This document shows, piece by piece, positions 1-10,575 of a stretch of DNA of 64,000 nucleotides. Source of the stretch: Lentinus brumalis (Eukaryota > Basidiomycota > Agaricomycetes > Polyporales > Polyporaceae); NCBI GenBank assembly GCA_001792895.1, contig MARA01000047.1:124001-188000 (forward strand), given 5' to 3'. A program made the translations under genes and the position numbers. Within the stretch, counting starts at the first letter, position 1, and each line of letters opens with the position of its first letter. Under the pieces are notes generated by a model. That model was not told the origin of the DNA. It was given only the letters and a program-made list of their open reading frames with translations, and did not search any database.

Positions 1-1272
1 CGAGGAAGGAATCGTCGATATCGAGACCAAACGATTCCCGCGCTTCCATTGACAAGACGGCCAGCTGTGGTAGCTTAAGAAGAGGGCGCAGAAACTCAGG
101 CTTGATAGTCGTGTCTGGAGATGCCATAAGTGCTTGTAGTATTCTGATCTCCCGAAGAGCGAGCCGTGATTGATGCTGAGCAATGACAGTGCAGAAGTCG
201 AAGACTTCAAAGGCCGGCGAACGATCAGTGAGAACGACTGATAAGCTCTCCAGGCGAGAAGAGGAGATATGGGCGAAGAACTTCGTTACCCAAGAGAGAA
301 AGTCAATGTGGATATGAAGTGTCTTGAGACGTGGCGCAAACGTTCCTAGACCACCTTCAAGAGGGGTCAACAAGCTCGTGGTCTGGATGTTGAGCTCCTC
401 GAGGAGCTGAAGTGTCGCGATGGCTGAGATGGTAGCAGAAGATACGGGTATTCCGCGAAGGCGCAACACACGCAGGTCACACCATGTAAGGAGGCAAGTC
501 TCGAGAGGGCGGTCAATGACTGCTCCCGAAGCGTCTCGTTCCGCGGCGCTTTCCCATCCTATCTCGACCGCAACGTCGAGCACCTTAAGTTGACGTACAG
601 AGGCAGTGAGCGTGTCGAGTGTACCCAGCATTTCAGTTCTTGAAAGGCCAAGCAGGTGAAGGTGCACGAGACTCCTTGAGAAGGGTAAGGGATGGGTAAT
701 GCGTGATAGGAACTGTGCTTCCGCAACATCAAGAGAGAGGCGCAAAAGATTCGGCAGGAGGGGATGTGGTCCGTGACGGGCGAGCGACGTCCAGATGTCA
801 TGAGAGAAGACCAACGATTGTCTCAACACCGTCGCTCTGACACCGGAGCAGTGAGAATCAATCACACGAACAAAATGCGCATACATTGTCCAACGTTCGA
901 AGTCTTGGAGGGTAGGGACTCGTAGCAAATGCTATTGGATGTGTTTACAACGTATGTAGCTGTGAGTTGCGTTGATGACGCAGTCTGCGGGAAACGTACG
1001 GGGTCAACCAGTGCTCCATCATCCATGTCCATCTCATCCATCTGGGACTGCTTCGTAGTTGCATAGAGATCTCCGGGAAGCGTGGACAGAAGGGGCGTGA
1101 ACGACTCTAATTCCCTCCACAGCTCGGCGACAGCTGGAGACCAAAGCTGGCGACAAGTCCGAGCAAGTGTTGCTAGAGAATAGCAGTCGATCCATCTTCC
1201 GCCGGCATAGCTGACATGGGAGACAATCAAGGATAAGTTGCCAGGAGATAGTGCTAGCAAATTCGCTGCCAT
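1..1272 (-). CDS. F-box-like leucine-rich protein, cut by the left window edge
   Basis: Probably a substrate-recognition subunit of an SCF-type ubiquitin ligase or a relative, judged from family resemblance only. The ATG at 1272 opens an exon with an F-box-like helix pair (LATLARTCRQLW, then a Leu/Trp-rich stretch) near residues 30-55, followed by an acidic linker rich in Asp/Met. After an intron at roughly 900-1010, a second exon (frame DFERWTMYAHFVRVID) continues to base 1. It is full of irregular leucine-rich segments such as LLEELNIQTTSLLTPLEGG. The C-terminus lies outside the window. The exact splice phase of the first intron could not be settled by eye. Confidence is good for the family and moderate for the exon borders. 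Confidence 0.7.
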
Positions 1273-1617
1273 GGTGGAGGAGAAAGGTAATTCTGGCTAC
1301 TCAAATGCAGCACAATCAGGTGGAGGTGATGCACTGCCGCCAAGTCACTTCTAGGCGCCAAACCTACCTTCATCGCTCGCCCGTGTCCCTCGACGTTGCG
1401 TCACTGCGCGCGATCTCATTACTTCCATGCAAGTATCGCGAGAGTTACACATATCATCCGAGACGAAACACTTGGACTTACGCACGACTTCGTCAAGCAA
1501 TTGATCAGCACGTTGCAATTCGCCCGGTAACAAGCGTCGCACAATATACATTCTCTTCGATTGGCCTCACAGGGCGACGGGCCAACGTAGATACGGGGAC
1601 AAAAATACTTAAAAGTA
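1273..1617. other. Intergenic, upstream of the F-box-like gene
   Basis: This holds the promoter side of the leftmost gene and the 3' flank of the FAD oxidase. The overlapping ORFs on both strands lack recognisable protein character. I see nothing else. Confidence 0.5.
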
Positions 1618-3582
1618 TCAGAAGTCCTGCGGGTTGTGAAACACGCGGAGAGGGTCATACTTGTTCTTGATCGCAGTGAGTCGCTCAGTATGCGTCGGGT
1701 AATACTTCTTATGAGCGACGGCCGCTGAGTACGTGCTGTCGATGTAATTCACTGCCCAGACATCGAATCGCGCGAGTCAGCTTCACCTGCCAGGACCATG
1801 CGGTGTCGAGTCTGACGCACCGTACTCCTTGAAGACCGTCTTCGGCTGGTTCTGCTCAAGTGCAGCCTTCATGCCCTGGATGAACTTGATACCGACTGCG
1901 TCGGAGACAGTGCTTGGGAAGGATCCGTAGTACTGGATGGAGTAGAGAGCATCTCGGGCGTCGAACGCGTTGTAGTCCGCGCTGAGGCTCCGGATCGCAG
2001 ACTTCTGCCCGCCATACAGATCACTTGTACAAATGTCAGCACAACCCAACCAACAATGAGGAGCGAGATAGGCTCACAAAATGATGAACCAGCCGACCTT
2101 GCTCTTTACCCCTGGCCCGTAAAAGTACTTCATGAGCGCGTCGGTCGAGGGCTTCCCGAGCGGCTCGCGCTCGCTCACGAACGTCGACGTCGCATAGAAA
2201 TGGTCGTGTGCATCCGGAGCGAGCGTCGTGTTGAGGCCACTGACATCCGGCGCGCCGGCGTAGTACAGCACGGACGTGATCCAGTCCTGAGGCTGCAGCG
2301 TCGTCGCGGTCGGCTTGCCGAGCTCAGCAAGAAGCGGCGCCATCGTCGCGTTCAACTTCGCTACGTCGGCGCTATCTGCACCGGGACGCGGACATGTGTG
2401 AGCCACGAGTATACGAAACGACAGGGAGGGCCGAAGACTTACAGTACGACCCGCTGACGGAGAACGAGATGCCACTCGGGGGACCCCAGGATTGACGTGC
2501 AGCTGCAGCCCCAGGTTCGCATCCAACGGCCGCTTCGGATCATTCGCAAACCGCTGCCACGCCAGCAAACCTCTACTCGCGTCCGCCGCGCCATAGTTCC
2601 CGAACGTATACGAGAACGCGACCGAGTCCACGGCCTTGTGCGTCACGGTCGTGAACTGTGTGATGATGCCAAAGTACGCGCCCGCCCCCGTCGCGGCCCA
2701 GAAGAGGTCCGCGTTCTGCGTCTTGAACGCGGTGCGGATGGCGCCGTCAGCGGTGACGATTTGAATGCTGGTCACTTGGTCTGCGAGGAGGCCCTAGGCG
2801 CGAGACGGGATCCTGAAGCCGCCCTGGCCGGCGTGGCCTCCGATGCCGACGTAAGGGCAGGTACCGTGGGCCATAGCGCGTTTGCCTGGCAGATACGGTC
2901 GCGGTCAGCGTGCAGGCACGACACTAGTACGACAGCGGAACCCGGTGCGACCATGATGAAACGAAAGGCACGGGAAACCTGCTCAAGAAACGCACCGTTG
3001 TTCCAGAGGTAGAGCGCAACATCGCCGAGACGATTGCCTGCTCCAATCGTGGCGGTACTCCCGTTGACAGATAGGTGGCGTAGCTTGTCGAGCGAGATCG
3101 TCAAGTGACCATTCTCGCCCCCGAGAGCGAACGCGGCATCTAGGAACAAAGGCACGTTCAGCTTTCATCATCATAAACATCTGATGGGAGGAAACACTGA
3201 CAGGAATGACCGCCGCTCCGGGCGTTCACCTTGACGCCATACGTAGCCCCGCACTTGACGGCAGCAGCGACTTGAGCAGTGTCCTTTGGGTAGAGGATGA
3301 CCGCGGGCTTCCAGCTGAACCTGCGTAGAGGTTTGCTAGGGGTAAGTACGGAGACACTAGGAGCAGATTATCACGGTGCACGCACCGAAGATTGAAAGGC
3401 GCAATATCGCTCGCATACGCCGGCTGGCCCTCCCAGATAGGGAAGAGCCCTGCGTGCTCCAAGCAGTCTAGGAACGAGTCGTATGTGGTTGTGCGGTCCT
3501 GCAGCGAGCTGCGAGGAACCAAGGCCGCAAATGAAGACGAGGTAGTGACGAGTACGAGGAGGGAGATGAAGAATGCACGCAT
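1618..3582 (-). pseudogene. FAD-linked oxidase (BBE/glucooligosaccharide oxidase type, AA7-like) with in-frame stop and frameshift
   Basis: The family consists of secreted flavoproteins that oxidise carbohydrates or related alcohols, reducing oxygen to peroxide. The ATG at 3582 begins a signal peptide (MRAFFISLLVLVTTSSSFAA). Spliced exons then give the PAVILYPKD stretch and RSGGHSYAAF (the His that binds FAD covalently). AHGTCPYVGIGGHAG follows, carrying the Cys of the second covalent FAD bond. Next comes ADLFWAATGAG, and the protein ends KYDPLRVFHNPQDF with the stop at 1618-1620. Introns are short GT-AG; the last one (about 69 nt) restores EYVNYID. There are two lesions. A TAG at 2794-2796 sits where relatives have Trp in SR.WGL. 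A one-base deficit in the G run at 2478-2482 breaks the frame before PSGISFSVSGSY. Neither fits a plausible intron. The gene may be a recent pseudogene or a functional gene with sequence errors. Confidence 0.85.
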
Positions 3583-3654
3583 GGTGGAAGGGCACGACAG
3601 TGTGTGGAGAGCACGTCGCCGTATCAAATCGTACCTCGTCGTAGCCTGGCTGAC

Positions 3655-3660
3655 TTTATA
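3655..3660 (-). promoter_or_regulatory. TATA box of the FAD oxidase gene
   Basis: TATAAA on the minus strand, 73 bases upstream of the ATG at 3582, within GGTATAAAGTC. The surrounding bases resemble the GH3 gene TATA region (GGTATAAAGCC). Confidence 0.6.
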
Positions 3661-5810
3661 CCTCCGACTCTCCGAGCACAAGTACATGTAGCCTCTGGCG
3701 CGCGCTCGGCCCATCAAGGTGGCGTCGCATCCAGGCATTGAAGTACTCGACGAGCAGCAATCTCGTGCGGGCATGACGGACGTTGAGGTCATCCTCGGGC
3801 GCGCTCGCGGCCTCTCGAAAGTCGATATGCCGCCCTTCATCTAAACTCCCTCCGCATTCGCGCGATCTGCTTCCTGACGCGCTTGAATGTTTTCCAGCCT
3901 GTTAGCCGTCTACGATGGTTGGAGCCCTGCGCGCAAATGAGGCTACTCCATCCAACAGCCCATAGCACAATCGCAGCCGCCACTGACATTAGCCAGCATG
4001 CCCACGATCTCTCTTGCGGAGTTGGAGCGATCTGTGGAGGAGACACGGACGGCAGGGTGCTTGGTTAGCGGCGTTTGAGATAGCACGGTTACGCGTACCT
4101 GTCGCAGCTTCCCGAGTAATCCGCCGCCTGCGCATCGCCGGTGCAAGTACCGAGCGATCTCAATGCGAGGGTCTGCTGAATCTGGAGAGGGAGTTTTGTG
4201 CAGTGCGGTAGAGACGAACAGGACTCGAAAGGCAACAGCATGTGCGTGCTGGACGGAAATTGAGGTCATCGTGACCAACCCCTGGACGTGCTCGTGCCGT
4301 CTCGGGATGTCCTGCATGTCCTCGCCGGTCATCGCCCTCTGAGTTCGCGCCATCCGCTGACGTGCTAGACTAGGGAGCTGAGAGCATGCGTCCGCGCGGT
4401 CGGTCGCTTGACCCACTTCCCTTGCTCGTCCGGTCTCCGGCTATAGCGCAACGGAACAAATTCCAGCCCAGTACGCGAACCAAGGGCATCATGTTGTCTA
4501 GACCGTAGAGGCTCTTGAGTATTACTGACTATGCGCAACCGTCTAGAAAGCGTCCATCGGAGGCGGCGTAACATGCAGCAGCACTTCAGGGTCGAGAGGT
4601 TTTGGGCATAGAGCAAGCATAGAGTGTCGAGAGCGTCGGATTTTGTGCGAAAACAGGGTCAGCGAGAGTCCAGACGGCAGCGAAGACGGGAGAAGAGCAC
4701 TGCTCGTCGTCGTTGCCGGCGTTGATGACGAAGAGAGCGATGTGGAGGAGAGCAAGGACGACGATGAACGGCTGCGTCACCAATGAAGCAAGCCCTAACC
4801 CGGGCCAGACACGCCGGTCATCTCGGACCGTGACATGCTGCCTGCTCCCAACGATCTCCGAGTTTTCATCGCTGTTTCACGCGTCGACCCAGAGCTGCTT
4901 TACGACTGCTGCGCTTAAATCCCCACTGCAGTCGGATCACAGCGTGGCTCATGTGAGTCCGAGGACAAACTTCTCGCCCTGCGACGACCAACTTGAACCA
5001 CGGGCAATTCTTCAAAGTGCGTGGCTTTTGACGTACCATTTTAATTTCGCTGTTAGAGCACATGCTGCTACAGCAGCTCATACTTGCAAAATTATATATG
5101 TGCGTACATGGCCTCAGAGACTAAGATGAACGCTGTGTAAATTCGGTCATTCGTCAACCTGCAGCCTCCTGACGGAAATATCAAGAGAGGAGTTGCACTG
5201 AGCCTTCCCATGCCTGACGGTTGCTCTTAAGGTCGTCGAGACCGCGAGCTTACAACCCGCCAGCTCTGGTGCATTCTCCTCTGTGGCAAATCCGGGACTG
5301 CCCTCTCCCAGCCCTTTATCGATGTCGCGGAGTACTCCTTGTCGGACTTGGACGCCACGGACAGCCTGCGCTCCGTCCTCATGCACTCCGGCCGTCTCCG
5401 GGGACGGGATATTACGTGCAGACTCCAGTCCAGGGTTCTTAACCAGCGTTGGCTGAATGGCGAATACAAAACCGTGACCGTCAAATCTCCTTAACTCGGA
5501 TGCGCTGAGGGCTCTGTCGCGTATTGGACTATCGCGGGTCGGCCCCCTCGCGATCTCTCTGATGCAGGACCTCTTGCAGACATCCCGCACAAGCTTTCGC
5601 CGTATTGCCACCAAGTTCTCGTAGTAGATAATCTGGGCTTGACCGCTCTCTTCGCGTCAACGCTGTTCGACGAGGTTCGCGAGACGCCCGAGACGCGGTC
5701 ACGCGGTTGGAAATCCAGACGCGTCGTTCGCGAGAGCACACCGTGGAACGACCATTTTACACCGAGAAACAGGTGGTTACACTGCGCAGGAAGGCTACTG
5801 ATGCATGGCG
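3661..5810. other. No confident gene; scattered short ORFs
   Basis: About 2.1 kb without a gene I can defend. The best candidate is a short minus-strand ORF from 4783 with a hydrophobic start (MVTQPFIVVLALLHIALFVI), which looks like a signal peptide. It ends after 65 residues and nothing convincing joins it. The 5147-5740 stretch has long frames on both strands without recognisable motifs and could be a decayed gene. Confidence 0.4.
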
Positions 5811-6457
5811 CTAGTCTTGTTCGTAGATACTATAAATATGAGGCGTATTCAGAGGCGCGGCGCGTCCATGCGCGGCCGTATAAGCAACCGACTCCCGCAT
5901 GGCCTCTTCTATGAGGGCTATGGTGACCGTCGACATGATGTGCCCTTCCTCCTTCATCGCCTGGAATATTGTGAGGGCGTTCCTCTTACAGATCTCATCT
6001 GCATCGTATCTCCCAAGCTCTTCCGAGATGGTGCGCATCTTCGTGCCGAATGCCTGTGGGTCACGACACAGCGGGTGAGCAATTACTGGAGAGCGTACAG
6101 GTGTGCGTCACGGCAGCCTTATTTGCGCACCTTTGTAGCCCCGCCGATAGTGCTTGAGCTGTGTACCAAGTCGACGGCCACCGCACCCGACGCCGTCTGC
6201 AAATTTGGTCTCAATTCTTCTCGGGTGTTTGGTACTCTTGAGACCCAAGAGTCCCTGACAACAATGTCTACGAGCCAGTGAGGGCTGCCTTTGCCGTGCT
6301 TCTGATCTTGGGGGTCGGACTGGACGATGAGGAAGGAGTACTGGTTTGGGCTCTTCAACGGGCGAGGCTTCCGAGCCGGGGCAGAGACGCGGGATTGCAT
6401 GGTGTCAAGGCGTGTATGTTCAAACGTTGCGGACGGATCAGTGGCGGCGGTCTGCAT
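5811..6457 (-). CDS. Unknown protein, two exons
   Basis: I do not recognise the family. Exon 1 (6131-6457) and exon 2 (5811-6053) join across a 77-base GT-AG intron (donor GTGCGC, acceptor CACAG) in phase, giving GGATK-AFGTKMRT at the junction and a protein of about 190 residues. The C-terminal half looks helical and charged (TISEELGRYDADEICKRN, then FQAMKEEGHIMSTV, then IALIEEAMRESVAYTAAH). It has no signal peptide or membrane segment. A TATA box 77 bases upstream of the ATG and the clean intron support a real gene. It is transcribed in the same direction as the F-box gene upstream. Confidence 0.55.
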
Positions 6458-6534
6458 AACTGTGATGAGTGAGCGGTGGCGTTGTGCTGGAGGAGACGAA
6501 GGTGTGATATTGTTCTAAAAAACCCACCTCGGAA

Positions 6535-6540
6535 TTTATA
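6535..6540 (-). promoter_or_regulatory. TATA box of the two-exon unknown gene
   Basis: TATAAA on the minus strand within CATATAAATTCC, about 77 bases upstream of the ATG at 6457. Confidence 0.55.
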
Positions 6541-6887
6541 TGCAGGCGCCAGGCCATATCGCTTTGACTTCTGGCAAGCGATTGGCAAATCGCCATTGAG
6601 CGACCAACACGTACATACCAAAATGCGGTACGGGAGCTAAAGCGGGAGCACACCCAAAGGCCCAAAGGCCCAAGCGTGCATCGACCAAGGTGGTCAACGC
6701 GTTCCATGACAAAAGCATCCGGACTGAACCACTTCATAGTGTACACTGTACTCAACAATAAACAGTACCCCGACAGTATCCTTCAAATCAAGTGCTATAA
6801 GTAATGATGCGGACCGCAACCCAAGAGACGGCAAGGAGACCGTCATACGCCTCGACAGACAGCAACACATCTGCGCCACCGGTGGCG
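6541..6887. other. Intergenic between the unknown gene and the F-box gene
   Basis: This is the 3' flank of the F-box gene and the upstream region of the two-exon gene. Nothing else is seen beyond a short CCCAAAGG repeat near 6653-6670. Confidence 0.4.
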
Positions 6888-8633
6888 TTAGTACACCCAA
6901 GGGAACGTCGAGATGGGCTCGTCGTGCTCCGGTAACGTCCAGTAGTCCTCCGCTCCCGGAACACGCCATAACTCGCCCGTCTCACGCGGAGGAAACGGAC
7001 TCTCTTCAGGTGCGTAGAAGCGGAACTCATCCACCAGCGACGCGAGCTGGTCGGCGTACGCCTCCGACAGGTCAGGGTCGACGTCCGTCCTCGCTCCTGT
7101 GACATTCGCGTCTTCACTAGAGCGGCGCTGTACGGTGGTGGACTTCCAATCCTTCAGCTTGCTCTTGTCAATCGACGCGACGTCGATGACTTGCACGGCC
7201 AGGGAGCTGATGGGGTACCCCATGCACGTACGCGCCAGAAGCATACGCTTCAGCTCGCCGATATAGGCAGGGCTAGTAGACGTCGCGCTGATGATCTGCA
7301 CTCGCAGCGTGTGCAGGCGAGGGCACAGCACCGACGACTCGTCCGATAGAGCGCCGCACATACGCTTGATCCCGTCGATAGCGGCGACCCCGTAGCGCAA
7401 GACGTCCGAGTTGAGGTATAGGAGCAACTCGAGCTCCTCGAGTAGCGGAAGATGATGGAGAAAATGAATAAAGGCAGCGCTGCCAGCCGAGTCGATGTAG
7501 AGGCGGGACTGCACGACACGGGAAAAGGAGTACGTGGTGGCGAAGGAGGTCAACAACTCTTCCCATTCGTAGCGATTAGCACCGTTGGTATTGCCCCAGT
7601 GGCCGTAGTAACGGCCGCAACGAGTGTGCACTGATAGTCTGGAAGGGGCCTGGCCACCCTGCGCGAAGAGGTGCACCATCCTGAAGGCGCTGCCAACGTC
7701 CAACCGTGTCGGCCCCTCCACGCTGTTCAAATATGGTAACGGAGGGAGCAGAGGGGTGGCCCCAGCGTCTCCGCCATAGCAGTCGAGGCGTATGAGGACG
7801 GTCTCCTGGATAGCAAGAATGCTTATCAGAGCTGTTACTGAGCGCAAGGCGGACTGGTTTGTGACGTTCAATGATCTGAGATGGACCAATGGAACACTGT
7901 GACTGCGCTGCAGCGAAGGTGTGTAGGCGGGGAGACGTGAGAGATGGAGATGCTCGAGAGCTGGTGTCCCAGCCAGCAGGGATACCAGCCGGTGGATGGT
8001 GGGCTGCCGGAACCCGTGCGATTGGAATGACAGGTAGAGGTGAGTAAGCGACGGTAGAGGTGTCTGTGGCATCCAAGATGTGAGTGGCGTGAAGGCGAGG
8101 GCACGCAGGCGCTGCATCCGTCGCGGTCTGTCGCTGAAGGCCGGTTCAAGGCTATTATCCCACCAGTAAGAGTGAGAAACGACCAGACATTCCAAAGCAG
8201 GCGCATCGAAGCGTAGTAGTCTCTCGACGTCCCTGTACCGCTCTTCGCCCAAGGCAAGGTCTATCCTTCGCAGCCGCGAAGAACATGCCACCAACAATTC
8301 TCGACAGCGATGCACCGAGTTCGACGTCACAAAAGCCGCGTTAACAATGAGGGATAGTGGCGCTTCGCGGGAGCGTTCTTGGAAGGTTTTCAGCCTGGAC
8401 TTGTTCGTCGTGTCGACTCGGGACCATAGGAACGGGATGGAGAGTGCGATGTCTCGCCAGCGCGAGCAGACGTGGGAGATGGCTATGAGAGAGCGAGTGT
8501 CCACCGTTTCCGTTCCAGTGGATTCGACGCAGAACGAGGATTGCCGCTCCGAAACGACGGCGTGGTCGAAGATAATCGCGAAAATCTCGGCTGGTAGTTC
8601 GTGGATATCCATCGTCCTGTTATCAGATTCCAT
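6888..8633 (-). CDS. F-box domain protein, single exon
   Basis: A canonical fungal F-box protein, expected to bind Skp1 and present substrates to an SCF ubiquitin ligase. The F-box lies right at the N-terminus: MDIHELPAEIFAIIFDHAVV, an insert, then LIAISHVCSRWRDIALSIP and FLWSRVD. The rest is about 480 residues of leucine-rich repeat-like sequence (for example LRALAFTPLTSW, LEHLHLSRLPAY, LEELELLLYLNS) ending STFPWVY. The frame is open from 8726, but I chose the Met at 8633 (MESDNRT), which precedes the F-box closely; 8612 is also possible. No intron is needed. Confidence 0.85.
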   Translation of the reverse strand: MESDNRTMDIHELPAEIFAIIFDHAVVSERQSSFCVESTGTETVDTRSLIAISHVCSRWRDIALSIPFLWSRVDTTNKSRLKTFQERSREAPLSLIVNAAFVTSNSVHRCRELLVACSSRLRRIDLALGEERYRDVERLLRFDAPALECLVVSHSYWWDNSLEPAFSDRPRRMQRLRALAFTPLTSWMPQTPLPSLTHLYLSFQSHGFRQPTIHRLVSLLAGTPALEHLHLSRLPAYTPSLQRSHSVPLVHLRSLNVTNQSALRSVTALISILAIQETVLIRLDCYGGDAGATPLLPPLPYLNSVEGPTRLDVGSAFRMVHLFAQGGQAPSRLSVHTRCGRYYGHWGNTNGANRYEWEELLTSFATTYSFSRVVQSRLYIDSAGSAAFIHFLHHLPLLEELELLLYLNSDVLRYGVAAIDGIKRMCGALSDESSVLCPRLHTLRVQIISATSTSPAYIGELKRMLLARTCMGYPISSLAVQVIDVASIDKSKLKDWKSTTVQRRSSEDANVTGARTDVDPDLSEAYADQLASLVDEFRFYAPEESPFPPRETGELWRVPGAEDYWTLPEHDEPISTFPWVY

Positions 8634-9367
8634 GGGCCAATCACTAAACGCAGGAGTATAGCCTGAAATCCTAACGCAGCGGGATAGCGAATGAGCGGAC
8701 GTTGCCTCTCGTCTCCGGAGAGGCATATGACATACAGCGGTTTGGTGCAGGACGTCCGAGCATCAGTATCTGCAGCACTGCTTTCCCCTTGAGAACCACG
8801 GAATCATGTCAGAGGTATGATTTTCCTATGATATGACCTCAGATTGCATACCCTCTGAATCAAACACTTGAGAGGTGTTCAGGAGAAACCGGGACATGGA
8901 GGTATGAGAACGAAATGCTTCCGAGTCGGCGTGGTCCCATACAGCGTCTATCTGCGAGATAAGATTAGTAATGTGCGAGCTCTGCGCGGCCGCTCCTCCT
9001 CCTCCTCGTCGATGAGCTCGGGCTGCTTGCTTAACGGATCAAACTTCTTCTAGCCCCTGGTGGTGCTGCCAAAGTCGTTCATCTATACTTGGATTCTCAA
9101 GCCGACAAGGAGTCTCCGGAATGGGCTGGTCATACTTGGTTCCCTGGACCCGTCACCGAACACCTCTCTTCCCGCCCTCTGGACACCAGCACCAGTGGCG
9201 TCTCCCCGCTTCTCTTGCAGTATCATCGCCCTTGTTTGTACGATCTCTCAGACCTCATGCTGCTGTCTGGATCGAAATATGGAGTCTGGACGTCCTGAAG
9301 GAGATGTGGCGGTGCGTAGCGTCCTTTCGAAGACAATTCAGTCTTCAAGACTGCACTCAGTCGGGTG
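8634..9367. other. Intergenic, upstream of the F-box gene
   Basis: No gene seen. A palindromic stretch around 8813-8838 (TCAGAGGTATGATTTTCC followed by TATGATATGACCTCAG-like sequence) is the only visible structure. A CTCCTCCTC run lies at 8995-9008. Confidence 0.4.
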
Positions 9368-9375
9368 TGTCTACG

Positions 9376-9919
9376 CAAGGGGGTGGCATCGGAAAAATCC
9401 GAGACCGTGGGTAGTGGGCGCTTAAGGGGGGGAGGGGGTTCTCGGGGGTCTTATTGCACTTTTCGTAGGTCATTTGTACACATGATTTGGCGGTCCATGA
9501 ACAATCTCACGAGGCTCATGAGCGAGTCAAAAGTGTCCTGGAGTGACGTAGACTCTATGTAGGGGGCGTACAGGACTGTGACCAATGTCGAGCACCTCAA
9601 GCATGGCAAATGGGCGTCTGAGCAACCATATTAGGATATTTAACGCTCGGAAGTCTCGCCCTCTCAATCGCAGGTCATGCACGCATTTGCGCTTTCCACC
9701 ACAGATACAGGTCCAAAAACATGTCAGTGATAATAGGGAATATCATTCGCGTATGTTGACTTCTCTCCTCCTGATTTGGCAGGCTATGTCGTCTGATATA
9801 CGGAAAACATACCATATCAAGTAGTTTCCCACGGGGGAGGGGGGGAGGGGGTCCCCGGAAAGTTGCTTAATGCACTTTTAGGACTACCGGTAAGTAATTC
9901 ACTTTCTGCCACCCCCTTG
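9376..9919. mobile_element. Non-autonomous hAT-like DNA element (MITE)
   Basis: The ends are a perfect 13-base inverted repeat, CAAGGGGGTGGCA at 9376-9388 and its complement at 9907-9919. They are flanked directly by a perfect 8-base duplication, TGTCTACG at 9368-9375 and 9920-9927. An 8-bp target duplication and a CA-G-rich end are typical of the hAT superfamily. The 544-bp interior encodes no transposase. Near each end lies a related block: a G-run with one A (GGGGGGAGGGGG), then TTATTGCACTTTT at about 9426-9470 or TTAATGCACTTTT at about 9840-9886. Movement would need a transposase supplied in trans. The superfamily is inferred; the termini and duplication are directly visible. Confidence 0.8.
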
Positions 9920-9927
9920 TGTCTACG

Positions 9928-10495
9928 TGTACTTAACTACCAAAGAGACACAATTTTGACTTCGTCTTTTATACAGGACTGCAACTTGGATATCATTCGG
10001 CAATTTTGCGATATGTAGCTGGGAACGCGGCGGGCACGTTTGGTCGTCGGAACTCCATAAGGCCCCGCCTGGTCCCGGCCAACGGCGACCGTTGAGTGGC
10101 GACTCTATTGTCTCCGTGCGCGTTGTCTCCGTATGTAAGTGCCAATGCTCTGATCTTGGATGAAGAGTTGAACGCCGCGTTGCCTGCATAGATCTTGGTC
10201 ATTCTTCCAAGTCGTGAGCCTAACGTTGTCGACCGGGTGAGCATCATCTGTGCACTCGCTCACACGCACCCTCCAGCAAGTTCCAGGAATCCGTCATGCA
10301 GCCAAGACCACAATTCTATGAGACGAGGCGAGGCAAGTGCCTACCAAGCCCCGGCCGCGTTTGCATCGCAATCACTGACAAGGCGCTCTCAGTGCCTCGC
10401 CTAGCGGACAAAGCACAATACCATTCGTGCATAGCACCAACCAACAAGGCCTGTGGCGTACCCCGAGTGTGCCGAAAGAGCGCCCCCTTCGCATG
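9928..10495. other. Intergenic, promoter side of the four-exon unknown gene
   Basis: No gene seen. ORFs on both strands here have no recognisable protein character. Confidence 0.4.
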
Positions 10496-10502
10496 TATAT
10501 AA
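10496..10502 (+). promoter_or_regulatory. TATA box of the four-exon unknown gene
   Basis: TATATAA, 74 bases before the Met codon at 10576. Its position argues for the start at 10576 over the in-frame ATG at 10531, which would leave almost no leader. Confidence 0.6.
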
Positions 10503-10575
10503 GGCGTGACAACGCATATTATCCTGAGCAGTGAGCATCGTCCCCACTTACCCTTCATCACAAGATTCCTGCGCT

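Noticed and set aside
1780..1850. Two TGA codons near the end of the FAD oxidase frame
   Set aside because: A 69-base intron from GTGCGTCAG to GGGCAG removes them and restores EYVNYIDSTYS.
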